DNA of 64,000 nucleotides, from positions 248,001-312,000 of the forward strand of contig OZ176056.1 in NCBI GenBank assembly GCA_964247055.1, written 5' to 3'. The translations under genes were made by a program, and so were the position numbers. Of this stretch, positions 11,776 through 26,551 are shown one piece after another. Each line of letters starts with the position of its first letter. The stretch's first letter is position 1. Origin of the DNA: Paragordius varius. Its lineage: Eukaryota; Nematomorpha. The notes beneath the pieces were generated by a model. It made no database searches, had not been told where the DNA came from, and worked only from the letters and a program-made list of their open reading frames with translations.

Positions 11776-14700
11776 CATATCCGATTTTTACAACGATACT
11801 TTAAAAATTAATGTATAAAACTAGTCGCATCAATACTCAAGTTAAACTTTATCCTTAAAAATCAGATATTGGTCACCGGTGAACAAAATAATTTTTTATA
11901 CATTCTCTTAGTAAGACTACATATAAAAATATAGAGATAGTTTGACAAACTCTTTCATATCCGATTTTTACAACGATACTTTAAAAATTAATATATAAAA
12001 CTAGTCGCATCAATGCTCAAGTTAAACTTTATCCTTAAAAATCAGATATTGGTCACCGGTGAACAAAATAATTTTTTATACATTTTCTTAGTAAGACTAC
12101 ATATAAAAATATAGAGATAGTTTGACAAACTCTTTCATATCCGATTTTTACAACGATACTTTAAAAATTATGGTATTGAACCAGTCGCATCAATACTCAA
12201 GTTAAACTTTGTCCTTAAAAATCGGATATTGGTCACCGGTGAACAAAATTATTTTTTATACATTCTCTTAGTCAGGCTACATCAAAATATAGAAATAGTT
12301 TGACAAACTCTTTCATATCCGATTTTTACAACGATACTTTAAAAATTAATGTATAAAACTAGTCGTATCAATAAATCGCATCAATACTCAAGTTAAACTT
12401 TGTCCTTAAAAATCGGATATTGGTCACCGGTGAACAAAATTATTTTTTATACATTCTCTTAGTAGGACTACATCAAAATATAGAGATAGTTTGGCAAACT
12501 GTTTCATATCCGATTTTTACCGATACTTTAAAAATTAATGTATAAAACTAGTCGCATCAATACTCAAGTTAAACTTTGTCCTTAAAAATCGAATATTGGT
12601 CACCGGTGAACAAAATTATTTTTTATACATTCTCTTAGTAGGACTACATCAAAATATAGAGATAGTTTGGCAAACTGTTACATATCCGATTTTTACAACG
12701 ATACTTTAAAAATTAATGTATAAAACTAGTCGCATCAATACTCAAGTTAAACTTTGTCCTTAAAAATCGAATATTGGTCACCGGTGAACAAAATTATTTT
12801 TTATACATTCTCTTAGTAGGACTACATCAAAATATAGAGATAGTTTGGCAAACTGTTACATATCCGATTTTTACAACGATACTTTAAAAATTAATGTATA
12901 AAACTAGTCGCATCAATACTCAAGTTAAACTTTGTCCTTAAAAATCGGATATTGGTCACCGGTGAACAAAATTATTTTTTATACATTCTCTTAGTAAGAC
13001 TACATCAAAATATAGAAATAGTTTGACAAACTCTTTCATATCCGATTTTTACAACGATACTTTAATAATTAATGTATAAAACTAGTCGCATCAATACTCA
13101 AGTTAAACTTTGTCCTTAAAAATCGGATATTGGTCACCGGTGAACAAAATTATTTTTTATACATTCTCTTAGTAAGACTACATCAAAATATAGAAATAGT
13201 TTGACAAACTCTTTCATATCCGATTTTTACAACGATACTTTAAAAATTAATGTATAAAACTAGTCGCATCAATACTCAAGTTAAACTTTATCCTTAAAAA
13301 TCAGATATTGGTCACCGGTGAACAAAATAATTTTTTATACATTCTCTTAGTAAGACTACATATAAAAATATAGAGATAGTTTGACAAACTCTTTCATATC
13401 CGATTTTTACAACGATACTTTAAAAATTAATGTATAAAACTAGTCGCATCAATGCTCAAGTTAAACTTTATCCTTAAAAATCAGATATTGGTCACCGGTG
13501 AACAAAATAATTTTTTATACATTTTCTTAGTAAGACTAGATATAAAAATATAGAGATAGTTTGACAAACTCTTTCATATCCGATTTTTACAACGATACTT
13601 TAAAAATTATGGTATTGAACCAGTCGCATCAATACTCAAGTTAAACTTTGTCCTTAAAAATCGGATATTGGTCACCGGTGAACAAAATTATTTTTTATAC
13701 ATTCTCTTAGTAAGGCTACATCAAAATATAGAAATAGTTTGACAAACTCTTTCATATCCGATTTTTACAACGATACTTTAAAAATTAATGTATAAAACTA
13801 GTCGTATCAATAAATCGCATCAATACTCAAGTTAAACTTTGTCCTTAAAAATCGGATATTGGTCACCGGTGAACAAAATTATTTTTTATACATTCTCTTA
13901 GTAGGACTACATCAAAATATAGAGATAGTTTGGCAAACTGTTTCATATCCGATTTTTACCGATACTTTAAAAATTAATGTATAAAACTAGTCGCATCAAT
14001 ACTCAAGTTAAACTTTGTCCTTAAAAATCGAATATTGGTCACCGGTGAACAAAATTATTTTTTATACATTCTCTTAGTAGGACTACATCAAAATATAGAG
14101 ATAGTTTGGCAAACTGTTACATATCCGATTTTTACAACGATACTTTAAAAATTAATGTATAAAACTAGTCGCATCGATACTCAAGTTAAACTTTGTCCTT
14201 AAAAATCGAATATTGGTCACCGGTGAACAAAATTATTTTTTATACATTCTCTTAGTAAGACTACATCAAAATATAGAGATAATTTGGCAAACTCTTTCAT
14301 ATCCGATTTTTACAACGATACTTTAAAAATTAATGTATAAAACTAGTCGTATCAATAAATCGCATCAATACTCAAGTTAAACTTTGTCCTTAAAAATCGG
14401 ATATTGGTCACCGGTGAACAAAATTATTTTTTATACATTCTCTTAGTAGGACTACATCAAAATATAGAGATAGTTTGGCAAACTGTTTCATATCCGATTT
14501 TTACCGATACTTTAAAAATTAATGTATAAAACTAGTCGCATCAATACTCAAGTTAAACTTTGTCCTTAAAAATCGAATATTGGTCACCGGTGAACAAAAT
14601 TATTTTTTATACATTCTCTTAGTAAGACTACATCAAAATATAGAAATAGTTTCACAAACTCTTTCATATCTGATTTTTACAACGATACTTTAAAAATTAA

Positions 14701-15552
14701 TGTATTAAACCAATCGCATCAATACTCAAGTTAAACTTTGTCCTTAAAAATCGGATATTGGTCACCGGTGCACAAATTTATTTTTTATACATTCTCTTAG
14801 TAAGACTACATCAAAATATAGAGATAGTTTGACAAACTCTTTCATATCCGATTTTTACAACGATACTTTAAAAATTAATGTATAAAACTAGTCGCATCAA
14901 TGCTCAAGTTAAACTTTATCCTTAAAAATCAGATATTGGTCACCGGTGAACAAAATTATTTTTTATACATTCTCTTAGTAGGACTACATCAAAATATAGA
15001 GATAGTTTGGCAAACTGTTTCATATCCGATTTTTACCGATACTTTAAAAATTAATGTATAAAACTAGTCGCATCAATACTCAAGTTAAACTTTGTCCTTA
15101 AAAATCGAATATTGGTCACCGGTGAACAAAATTATTTTTTATACATTCTCTTAGTAGGACTACATCAAAATATAGAGATAGTTTGGCAAACTGTTACATA
15201 TCCGATTTTTACAACGATACTTTAAAAATTAATGTATAAAACTAGTCGCATCAATACTCAAGTTAAACTTTGTCCTTAAAAATCGAATATTGGTCACCGG
15301 TGAACAAAATTATTTTTTTTACATTCTCTTAGTAAGACTACATCAAAATATAGAAATAGTTTGACAAACTCTTTCATATCCGATTTTTACAACGATACTT
15401 TAATAATTAATGTATAAAACTAGTCGCATCAATACTCAAGTTAAACTTTGTCCTTAAAAATCGGATATTGGTCACCGGTGAACAAAATTATTTTTTATAC
15501 ATTCTCTTAGTAAGACTACATCAAAATATAGAAATAGTTTGACAAACTCTTT
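11776..15552 (+). repeat. 3.6-kb HOR, copy B (21 monomers, 3,777 bp)
   Basis: Copy B has the same monomer order and markers as copy A (TAGTCAGGC 12273, ACTAGAT 13539, GCATCGATAC 14176, CATATCTG 14665), plus one additional 178-bp monomer at 12681-12858. A shared change from AATGTATAAA to AATATATAAA near 11994 also occurs in copy C (near 15771) but not in copy A, which makes B and C closer relatives. Confidence 0.9.
12681..12858 (+). repeat. Extra monomer in HOR copy B
   Basis: A monomer of the TCGAATAT / TAGTAGGAC / TTGGCAAACTGTTAC type is present twice in a row here, but once in copies A and C. It accounts exactly for the 178-bp difference between the 3,599- and 3,777-bp units, and is a clear single-monomer slippage or unequal exchange event. 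Confidence 0.82.
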
Positions 15553-18550
15553 CATATCCGATTTTTACAACGATACTTTAAAAATTAATGTATAAAACTA
15601 GTCGCATCAATACTCAAGTTAAACTTTATCCTTAAAAATCAGATATTGGTCACCGGTGAACAAAATAATTTTTTATACATTCTCTTAGTAAGACTACATA
15701 TAAAAATATAGAGATAGTTTGACAAACTCTTTCATATCCGATTTTTACAACGATACTTTAAAAATTAATATATAAAACTAGTCGCATCAATGCTCAAGTT
15801 AAACTTTATCCTTAAAAATCAGATATTGGTCACCGGTGAACAAAATAATTTTTTATACATTTTCTTAGTAAGACTACATATAAAAATATAGAGATAGTTT
15901 GACAAACTCTTTCATATCCGATTTTTACAACGATACTTTAAAAATTATGGTATTGAACCAGTCGCATCAATACTCAAGTTAAACTTTGTCCTTAAAAATC
16001 GGATATTGGTCACCGGTGAACAAAATTATTTTTTATACATTCTCTTAGTCAGGCTACATCAAAATATAGAAATAGTTTGACAAACTCTTTCATATCCGAT
16101 TTTTACAACGATACTTAAAAAATTAATGTATAAAACTAGTCGTATCAATAAATCGCATCAATACTCAAGTTAAACTTTGTCCTTAAAAATCGGATATTGG
16201 TCACCGGTGAACAAAATTATTTTTTATACATTCTCTTAGTAGGACTACATCAAAATATAGAGATAGTTTGGCAAACTGTTTCATATCCGATTTTTACCGA
16301 TACTTTAAAAATTAATGTATAAAACTAGTCGCATCAATACTCAAGTTAAACTTTGTCCTTAAAAATCGAATATTGGTCACCGGTGAACAAAATTATTTTT
16401 TATACATTCTCTTAGTAGGACTACATCAAAATATAGAGATAGTTTGGCAAACTGTTACATATCCGATTTTTACAACGATACTTTAAAAATTAATGTATAA
16501 AACTAGTCGCATCAATACTCAAGTTAAACTTTGTCCTTAAAAATCGGATATTGGTCACCGGTGAACAAAATTATTTTTTATACATTCTCTTAGTAAGACT
16601 ACATCAAAATATAGAAATAGTTTGACAAACTCTTTCATATCCGATTTTTACAACGATACTTTAATAATTAATGTATAAAACTAGTCGCATCAATACTCAA
16701 GTTAAACTTTGTCCTTAAAAATCGGATATTGGTCACCGGTGAACAAAATTATTTTTTATACATTCTCTTAGTAAGACTACATCAAAATATAGAAATAGTT
16801 TGACAAACTCTTTCATATCCGATTTTTACAACGATACTTTAAAAATTAATGTATAAAACTAGTCGCATCAATACTCAAGTTAAACTTTATCCTTAAAAAT
16901 CAGATATTGGTCACCGGTGAACAAAATAATTTTTTATACATTCTCTTAGTAAGACTACATATAAAAATATAGAGATAGTTTGACAAACTCTTTCATATCC
17001 GATTTTTACAACGATACTTTAAAAATTAATGTATAAAACTAGTCGCATCAATGCTCAAGTTAAACTTTATCCTTAAAAATCAGATATTGGTCACCGGTGA
17101 ACAAAATAATTTTTTATACATTTTCTTAGTAAGACTAGATATAAAAATATAGAGATAGTTTGACAAACTCTTTCATATCCGATTTTTACAACGATACTTT
17201 AAAAATTATGGTATTGAACCAGTCGCATCAATACTCAAGTTAAACTTTGTCCTTAAAAATCGGATATTGGTCACCGGTGAACAAAATTATTTTTTATACA
17301 TTCTCTTAGTAAGGCTACATCAAAATATAGAAATAGTTTGACAAACTCTTTCATATCCGATTTTTACAACGATACTTTAAAAATTAATGTATAAAACTAG
17401 TCGTATCAATAAATCGCATCAATACTCAAGTTAAACTTTGTCCTTAAAAATCGGATATTGGTCACCGGTGAACAAAATTATTTTTTATACATTCTCTTAG
17501 TAGGACTACATCAAAATATAGAGATAGTTTGGCAAACTGTTTCATATCCGATTTTTACCGATACTTTAAAAATTAATGTATAAAACTAGTCGCATCAATA
17601 CTCAAGTTAAACTTTGTCCTTAAAAATCGAATATTGGTCACCGGTGAACAAAATTATTTTTTATACATTCTCTTAGTAGGACTACATCAAAATATAGAGA
17701 TAGTTTGGCAAACTGTTACATATCCGATTTTTACAACGATACTTTAAAAATTAATGTATAAAACTAGTCGCATCGATACTCAAGTTAAACTTTGTCCTTA
17801 AAAATCGAATATTGGTCACCGGTGAACAAAATTATTTTTTATACATTCTCTTAGTAAGACTACATCAAAATATAGAGATAATTTGGCAAACTCTTTCATA
17901 TCCGATTTTTACAACGATACTTTAAAAATTAATGTATAAAACTAGTCGTATCAATAAATCGCATCAATACTCAAGTTAAACTTTGTCCTTAAAAATCGGA
18001 TATTGGTCACCGGTGAACAAAATTATTTTTTATACATTCTCTTAGTAGGACTACATCAAAATATAGAGATAGTTTGGCAAACTGTTTCATATCCGATTTT
18101 TACCGATACTTTAAAAATTAATGTATAAAACTAGTCGCATCAATACTCAAGTTAAACTTTGTCCTTAAAAATCGAATATTGGTCACCGGTGAACAAAATT
18201 ATTTTTTATACATTCTCTTAGTAAGACTACATCAAAATATAGAAATAGTTTCACAAACTCTTTCATATCTGATTTTTACAACGATACTTTAAAAATTAAT
18301 GTATTAAACCAATCGCATCAATACTCAAGTTAAACTTTGTCCTTAAAAATCGGATATTGGTCACCGGTGCACAAATTTATTTTTTATACATTCTCTTAGT
18401 AAGACTACATCAAAATATAGAGATAGTTTGACAAACTCTTTCATATCCGATTTTTACAACGATACTTTAAAAATTAATGTATAAAACTAGTCGCATCAAT
18501 GCTCAAGTTAAACTTTATCCTTAAAAATCAGATATTGGTCACCGGTGAAC
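15553..18550 (+). repeat. 3.6-kb HOR, copy C (partial, ~3.0 kb)
   Basis: Copy C follows A and B through TAGTCAGGC (16050), ACTAGAT (17138), GCATCGATAC (17775) and CATATCTG (18264), then departs near 18550, where GAACAAAATAAT and ACATTTTCTTAG replace the expected GAACAAAATTAT and TAGTAGGAC. It lacks the extra monomer of copy B. A private change, ATACTTAAAAAATT, lies near 16117. About 2.57 kb of it reappears at 33121-35690. Confidence 0.88.
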
Positions 18551-18621
18551 AAAATAATTTTTTATACATTTTCTTAGTAAGACTACATATAAAAATATAG
18601 AGATAGTTTGACAAACTCTTT

Positions 18622-21600
18622 CATATCCGATTTTTACAACGATACTTTAAAAATTATGGTATTGAACCAGTCGCATCAATACTCAAGTTAAACTTTGTCC
18701 TTAAAAATCGGATATTGGTCACCGGTGAACAAAATTATTTTTTATACATTCTCTTAGTAAGGCTACATCAAAATATAGAAATAGTGTGACAAACTCTTTC
18801 ATATCCGATTTTTACAACGATACTTTAAAAATTAATGTATAAAACTAGTCGTATCAATAAATCGCATCAATACTCAAGTTAAACTTTGTCCTTAAAAATC
18901 GGATATTGGTCACCGGTGAACAAAATTATTTTTTATATATTCTCTTAGTAGGACTACATCAAAATATAGAGATAGTTTGGCAAACTGTTTCATATCCGAT
19001 TTTTACCGATACTTTAAAAATTAATGTATAAAACTAGTCGCATCAATACTCAAGTTAAACTTTGTCCTTAAAAATCGAATATTGGTCACCGGTGAACAAA
19101 ATTATTTTTTCTACATTCTCTTAGTAGGACTACATCAAAATATAGAGATAGTTTGGCAAACTGTTACATATCCGATTTTTACAACGATACTTTAAAAATT
19201 AATGTATAAAACTAGTCGCATCAATACTCAAGTTAAACTTTGTCCTTAAAAATCGAATATTGGTCACCGGTGAACAAAATTATTTTTTTTACATTCTCTT
19301 AGTAAGACTACATCAAAATATAGAAATAGTTTGACAAACTCTTTCATATCCGATTTTTACAACGATACTTTAATAATTAATGTATAAAACTAGTCGCATC
19401 AATACTCAAGTTAAACTTTGTCCTTAAAAATCGGATATTGGTCACCGGTGAACAAAATTATTTTTTATACATTCTCTTAGTAAGCCTACATCAAAATATA
19501 GAAATAGTTTGACAAACTCTTTCATATCCGATTTTTACAACGATACTTTAAAAATTAATGTATAAAACTAGTCGCATCAATACTCAAGTTAAACTTTATC
19601 CTTAAAAATCAGATATTGGTCACCGGTGAACAAAATAATTTTTTATACATTCTCTTAGTAGGACTACATCAAAATATAGAGATAGTTTGGCAAACTGTTA
19701 CATATCCGATTTTTACAACGATACTTTAAAAATTATGGTATTGAACCAGTCGCATCAATACTCAAGTTAAACTTTGTCCTTAAAAATCGGATATTGGTCA
19801 CCGGTGAACAAAATTATTTTTTATACATTCTCTTAGTAAGGCTACATCAAAATATAGAAATAGTTTGACAAACTCTTTCATATCCGATTTTTACAACGAT
19901 ACTTTAAAAATTAATGTATAAAACTAGTCGTATCAATAAATCGCATCAATACTCAAGTTAAACTTTGTCCTTAAAAATCGGATATTGGTCACCGGTGAAC
20001 AAAATTATTTTTTATACATTCTCTTAGTAGGACTACATCAAAATATAGAGATAGTTTGGCAAACTGTTTCATATCCGATTTTTACCGATACTTTAAAAAT
20101 TAATGTATAAAACTAGTCGCATCAATACTCAAGTTAAACTTTGTCCTTAAAAATCGAATATTGGTCACCGGTGAACAAAATTATTTTTTATACATTCTCT
20201 TAGTAGGACTACATCAAAATATAGAGATAGTTTGGCAAACTGTTACATATCCGATTTTTACAACGATACTTTAAAAATTAATGTATAAAACTAGTCGCAT
20301 CAATACTCAAGTTAAACTTTGTCCTTAAAAATCGAATATTGGTCACCGGTGAACAAAATTATTTTTTTTACATTCTCTTAGTAAGACTACATCAAAATAT
20401 AGAAATAGTTTGACAAACTCTTTCATATCCGATTTTTACAACGATACTTTAATAATTAATGTATAAAACTAGTCGCATCAATACTCAAGTTAAACTTTGT
20501 CCTTAAAAATCGGATATTGGTCACCGGTGAACAAAATTATTTTTTATACATTCTCTTAGTAAGACTACATCAAAATATAGAAATAGTTTGACAAACTCTT
20601 TCATATCCGATTTTTACAACGATACTTTAAAAATTAATGTATAAAACTAGTCGCATCAATACTCAAGTTAAACTTTATCCTTAAAAATCAGATATTGGTC
20701 ACCGGTGAACAAAATAATTTTTTATACATTCTCTTAGTAGGACTACATCAAAATATAGAGATAGTTTGGCAAACTGTTACATATCCGATTTTTACAACGA
20801 TACTTTAAAAATTATGGTATTGAACCAGTCGCATCAATACTCAAGTTAAACTTTGTCCTTAAAAATCGGATATTGGTCACCGGTGAACAAAATTATTTTT
20901 TATACATTCTCTTAGTAAGGCTACATCAAAATATAGAAATAGTTTGACAAACTCTTTCATATCCGATTTTTACAACGATACTTTAAAAATTAATGTATAA
21001 AACTAGTCGTATCAATAAATCGCATCAATACTCAAGTTAAACTTTGTCCTTAAAAATCGGATATTGGTCACCGGTGAACAAAATTATTTTTTATACATTC
21101 TCTTAGTAGGACTACATCAAAATATAGAGATAGTTTGGCAAACTGTTTCATATCCGATTTTTACCGATACTTTAAAAATTAATGTATAAAACTAGTCGCA
21201 TCAATACTCAAGTTAAACTTTGTCCTTAAAAATCGAATATTGGTCACCGGTGAACAAAATTATTTTTTATACATTCTCTTAGTAGGACTACATCAAAATA
21301 TAGAGATAGTTTGGCAAACTGTTACATATCCGATTTTTACAACGATACTTTAAAAATTAATGTATAAAACTAGTCGCATCAATACTCAAGTTAAACTTTG
21401 TCCTTAAAAATCGAATATTGGTCACCGGTGAACAAAATTATTTTTTTTACATTCTCTTAGTAAGACTACATCAAAATATAGAAATAGTTTGACAAACTCT
21501 TTCATATCCGATTTTTACAACGATACTTTAATAATTAATGTATAAAACTAGTCGCATCAATACTCAAGTTAAACTTTGTCCTTAAAAATCGGATATTGGT

Positions 21601-21860
21601 CACCGGTGAACAAAATTATTTTTTATACATTCTCTTAGTAAGACTACATCAAAATATAGAAATAGTTTGACAAACTCTTTCATATCCGATTTTTACAACG
21701 ATACTTTAAAAATTAATGTATAAAACTAGTCGCATCAATACTCAAGTTAAACTTTATCCTTAAAAATCAGATATTGGTCACCGGTGAACAAAATAATTTT
21801 TTATACATTCTCTTAGTAAGACTACATATAAAAATATAGAGATAGTTTGACAAACTCTTT
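18622..21860 (+). repeat. 1,079-bp HOR, three copies of 6 monomers
   Basis: Units start at 18622, 19701 and 20780. The TAAGGCTAC marker at 18762, 19841 and 20920 is spaced exactly 1,079 bp. Each unit runs 178, 191, 176, 178, 178, 178 bp, except that the last monomer of the third unit is the 180-bp type. The first unit carries four changes the others lack (AGTGTGAC near 18785, TTATATATTC near 18938, TTTTTCTACATT near 19111, GTAAGCCTAC near 19485); I see none between units 2 and 3. The monomer order matches the start of the 3.6-kb HOR with monomers removed, so this unit probably derives from it. Confidence 0.9.
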
Positions 21861-23490
21861 CATATCCGATTTTTACAACGATACTTTAAAAATTAATGTA
21901 TAAAACTAGTCGCATCAATGCTCAAGTTAAACTTTATCCTTAAAAATCAGATATTGGTCACCGGTGAACAAAATAATTTTTTATACATTTTCTTAGTAAG
22001 ACTACATATAAAAATATAGAGATAGTTTGACAAACTCTTTCATATCCGATTTTTACAACGATACTTTAAAAATTATGGTATTGAACCAGTCGCATCAATA
22101 CTCAAGTTAAACTTTGTCCTTAAAAATCGGATATTGGTCACCGGTGAACAATATTATTTTTTATACATTCTCTTAGTAAGGCTACATCAAAATATAGAAA
22201 TAGTTTGACAAACTCTTTCATATCCGATTTTTACAACGATACTTTAAAAATTAATGTATAAAACTAGTCGTATCAATAAATCGCATCAATACTCAAGTTA
22301 AACTTTGTCCTTAAAAATCGGATATTGGTCACCGGTGCACAAATTTATTTTTTATACATTCTCTTAGTAAGACTACATCAAAATATAGAAATAGTTTGAC
22401 AAACTCTTTCATATCCGATTTTTACAACGATACTTTAAAAATTAATGTATAAAACTAGTCGCATCAATACTCAAGTTAAACTTTATCCTTAAAAATCAGA
22501 TATTGGTCACCGGTGAACAAAATAATTTTTTATACATTCTCTTAGTAAGACTACATATAAAAATATAGAGATAGTTTGACAAACTCTTTCATATCCGATT
22601 TTTACAACGATACTTTAAAAATTATGGTATTGAACCAGTCGCATCAATACTCAAGTTAAACTTTGTCCTTAAAAATCGGATATTGGTCACCGGTGAACAA
22701 AATTATTTTTTATACATTCTCTTAGTAAGACTACATCAAAATATAGAAATAGTTTGACAAACTCTTTCATATCCGATTTTTACAACGATACTTTAAAAAT
22801 TAATGTATAAAACTAGTCGTATCAATAAATCGCATCAATACTCAAGTTAAACTTTGTCCTTAAAAATCGGATATTGGTCACCGGTGAACAAAATTATTTT
22901 GTATACATTCTCTTAGTAGGACTACATCAAAATATAGAGATAGTTTGGCAAACTGTTTCATATCCGATTTTTACCGATACTTTAAAAATTAATGTATAAA
23001 ACTAGTCGCATCAATACTCAAGTTAAACTTTGTCCTTAAAAATCGAATATTGGTCACCGGTGAACAAAATTATTTTTTATACATTCTCTTAGTAGGACTA
23101 CATCAAAATATAGAGATAGTTTGGCAAACTGTTACATATCCGATTTTTACAACGATACTTTAAAAATTAATGTATAAAACTAGTCGCATCAATACTCAAG
23201 TTAAACTTTGTCCTTAAAAATCGAATATTGGTCACCGGTGAACAAAATTATTTTTTTTACATTCTCTTAGTAAGACTACATCAAAATAAAGAAATAGTTT
23301 GACAAACTCTTTCATATCCGATTTTAACAACGATACTTTAATAATTAATGTATAAAACTAGTCGCATCAATACTCAAGTTAAACTTTGTCCTTAAAAATC
23401 GGATATTGGTCACCGGTGAACAAAATTATTTTTTATACATTCTCTTAGTAAGACTACATCAAAATATAGAAATAGTTTGACAAACTCTTT
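21861..23490 (+). repeat. Irregular satellite monomers
   Basis: Monomers of known subtypes (180-bp, 191-bp, 176-bp and TTAATAATTAATG types) occur without a repeating order. Local changes include GAACAATATTAT near 22150, TTTTGTATACATTC near 22900 and AATAAAGAAATAG near 23288. Nothing other than satellite is present. Confidence 0.85.
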
Positions 23491-26400
23491 CATATCCGAT
23501 TTTTACAACGATACTTTAAAAATTAATGTATTAAACTAGTCGCATCAATACTCAAGTTAAACTTTGTCCTTAAAAATCGGATATTGGTCACCGGTGAACA
23601 AAACTATTTTTTATACATTCTCTTAGTAAGACTACATCAAATAGAGATAATTTGGCAAACTCTTTCATATCCGATTTTTACAACGATACTTTAAAAATTA
23701 ATGTATAAAACTAGTCGTATCAATAAATCGCATCAATACTCAAGTTAAACTTTGTCCTTAAAAATCGGATATTGGTCACCGGTGAACAAAATTATTTTTT
23801 ATACATTCTCTTAGTAGGACTACATCAAAATATAGAGATAGTTTGGCAAACTGTTACATATCCGATTTTTACAACGATACTTTAAAAATTAATGTATAAA
23901 ACTAGTCGCATCAATACTCAAGTTAAACTTTGTCCTTAAAAATCGAATATTGGTCACCGGTGAACAAAATTATTTTTTATACATTCTCTTAGCAAGACTA
24001 CATCAAAATATAGAGATAGTTTGACAAACTCTTTCATATCCGATTTTTACAACGATACTTTAAAAATTATGGTATTAAACCAGTCGCATCAATACTCAAG
24101 TTAAACTTTGTCCTTAAAAATCGGATATTGGTCACCGGTGAACAAAATTATTTTTTTTACATTCTCTTAGTAAGACTACATCAAAATATAGAAATAGTTT
24201 GACAAACTCTTTCATATCCGATTTTTACAACGATACTTTAATAATTAATGTATAAAACTAGTCGCATCAATACTCAAATTAAACTTTGTCCTTAAAAATC
24301 GGATATTGGTCACCGGTGAACAAAATATTTTATATACATTCTCTTAGTAAGACTACATCAAAATATAGAGATAGTTTGACAAACTCTTTCATATCCGATT
24401 TTTACAAGGATACTTTTTTTTAATTATGGTATTAAACCAGTCGCATCAATACTCAAGTTAAACTTTGTCCTTAAAAATCGGATATTGGTCACCGGTGAAC
24501 AAAATTATTTTTTATACTCTTAGTAAGACTACATCAAAATATAGATATAGTTTGACAAACTCTTTCATATCCGATTTTTACAACGATACTTTAATAATTA
24601 ATGTATAAAACTAGTCGCATCAATACTCAAGTTAAACTTTGTCCTTAAAAATCGGATATTGGTCACCGGTGAACAAAATTATTTTTTATACATTCTCTTA
24701 GTAAGACTACATCAAAATATAGAAATAGTTTGACAAACTCTTTCATATCCGATTTTTACAACGATACTTTAAAAATTAATGTATTAAACTAGTCGCATCA
24801 ATACTCAAGTTAAACTTTGTCCTTAAAAATCGGATATTGGTCACCGGTGAACAAAATTATTTTTTATACATTCTCTTAGCAAGACTACATCAAAATATAG
24901 AGATAGTTTGACAAACTCTTTCATATCCGATTTTTACAACGATACTTTAAAAATTAATGTATAAAACTAGTCGCATCAATACTCAAGTTAAACTTTATCC
25001 TTAAAAATCAGATATTGGTCACCGGTGAACAAAATGATTTTTTATACATTCTCTTAGTAAGACTACATATAAAAATATAGAGATAGTTTGACAAACTCTT
25101 TCATATCCGATTTTTACAACGATACTTTAAAAATTATGGTATTGAACCAGTCGCATCAATACTCAAGTTAAACTTTGTCCTTAAAAATCGGATATTGGTC
25201 ACCGGTGAACAAAATTATTTTTTATACATTCTCTTAGTAAGACTACATCAAAATATAGAAATAGTTTGACAAACTCTTTCATATCCGATTTTTACAACGA
25301 TACTTTAAAAATTATGGTATTAAACCAGTCGCATCAATACTCAAGTTAAACTTTGTCCTTAAAAATCGGATATTGGTCACCGGTGAACAAAACTATTTTT
25401 TATACATTCTCTTAGTAAGACTACATCAAACTATAGAGATAATTTGACAAACTCTTTCATATCCGATTTTTACAACGATACTTTAAAAATTAATGTATAA
25501 AACTAGTCGTATCAATAAATCGCATCAATACTCAAGTTAAACTTTGTCCTTAAAAATCGGATATTGGTCACCGGTGAACAAAATTATTTTTTATACATAT
25601 TCTTAGTAGGACTACATCAAAATATAGAGATAGTTTGGCAAACTGTTACATATCCGATTTTTACAACGATACTTTAAAAATTAATGTATAAAACTAGTCG
25701 CATCAATACTCAAGTTAAACTTTGTCCTTAAAAATCGAATATTGGTCACCGGTGAACAAAATTATTTTTTATACATTCTCTTAGCAAGACTACATCAAAA
25801 TATAGAGATAGTTTGACAAACTCTTTCATATCCGATTTTTACAACGATACTTTAAAAATTATGGTATTGAACCAGTCGCATCAATACTCAAGTTAAACTT
25901 TGTCCTTAAAAATCGGATATTGGTCACCGGTGAATAAAATTATTTTTTATACATTCTCTTAGTAAGACTACATCAAAATATAGAAATAGTTTGACAAACT
26001 CTTTCATATCCGATTTTTACAACGATACTTTAAAAATTATGGTATTAAACCAGTCGCATCAATACTCATGTTAAACTTTGTCCTTAAAAATCGGATATTG
26101 GTCACCGGTGAACAAAACTATTTTTTATACATTCTCTTAGTAAGACTACATCAAACTATAGAGATAATTTTACAAACTCTTTCATATCCGATTTTTACAA
26201 CGATACTTTAAAAATTAATGTATAAAACTAGTCGTATCAATAAATCGCATCAATACTCAAGTTAAACTTTGTCCTTAAAAATCGGATATTGGTCACCGGT
26301 GAACAAAATTATTTTTTATACATTCTCTTAGTAGGACTACATCAAAATATAGAGATAGTTTGGCAAACTGTTACATATCCGATTTTTACAACGATACTTT

Positions 26401-26551
26401 AAAAATTAATGTATAAAACTAGTCGCATCAATACTCAAGTTAAACTTTGTCCTTAAAAATCGAATATTGGTCACCGGTGAACAAAATTATTTTTTATACA
26501 TTCTCTTAGCAAGACTACATCAAAATATAGAGATAGTTTGACAAACTGTTA
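23491..26551 (+). repeat. Block duplicated at 41676-44204 (left copy)
   Basis: The block is collinear with 41676-44204. The offset is about 18,185 bp before 24035 and 17,652 bp after 24566, and the change equals a 531-bp stretch of three monomers found only here plus small indels. From 24566 to 26551 eleven monomers align one to one. They share TTAATAATTAATG, the TAGCAAGAC variant, ACATATTCTTAG (25602 against 43254) and CTCATGTTAAAC (26069 against 43722). I see several substitutions and one extra A (near 43380) between copies. The TAGCAAGAC variant makes its first appearance in the window here, near 23992. Confidence 0.8.
24035..24565 (+). repeat. Three extra, degenerate monomers
   Basis: These three monomers (178, 177 and 176 bp) are absent from the matching block at 42 kb. 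They include some of the most altered sequence in the window: AAAATATTTTATATACATTC near 24325, an eight-T run with ACAAGGATAC near 24408-24421, and loss of bases giving TTTTATACTCTTAG near 24513. Confidence 0.8.
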
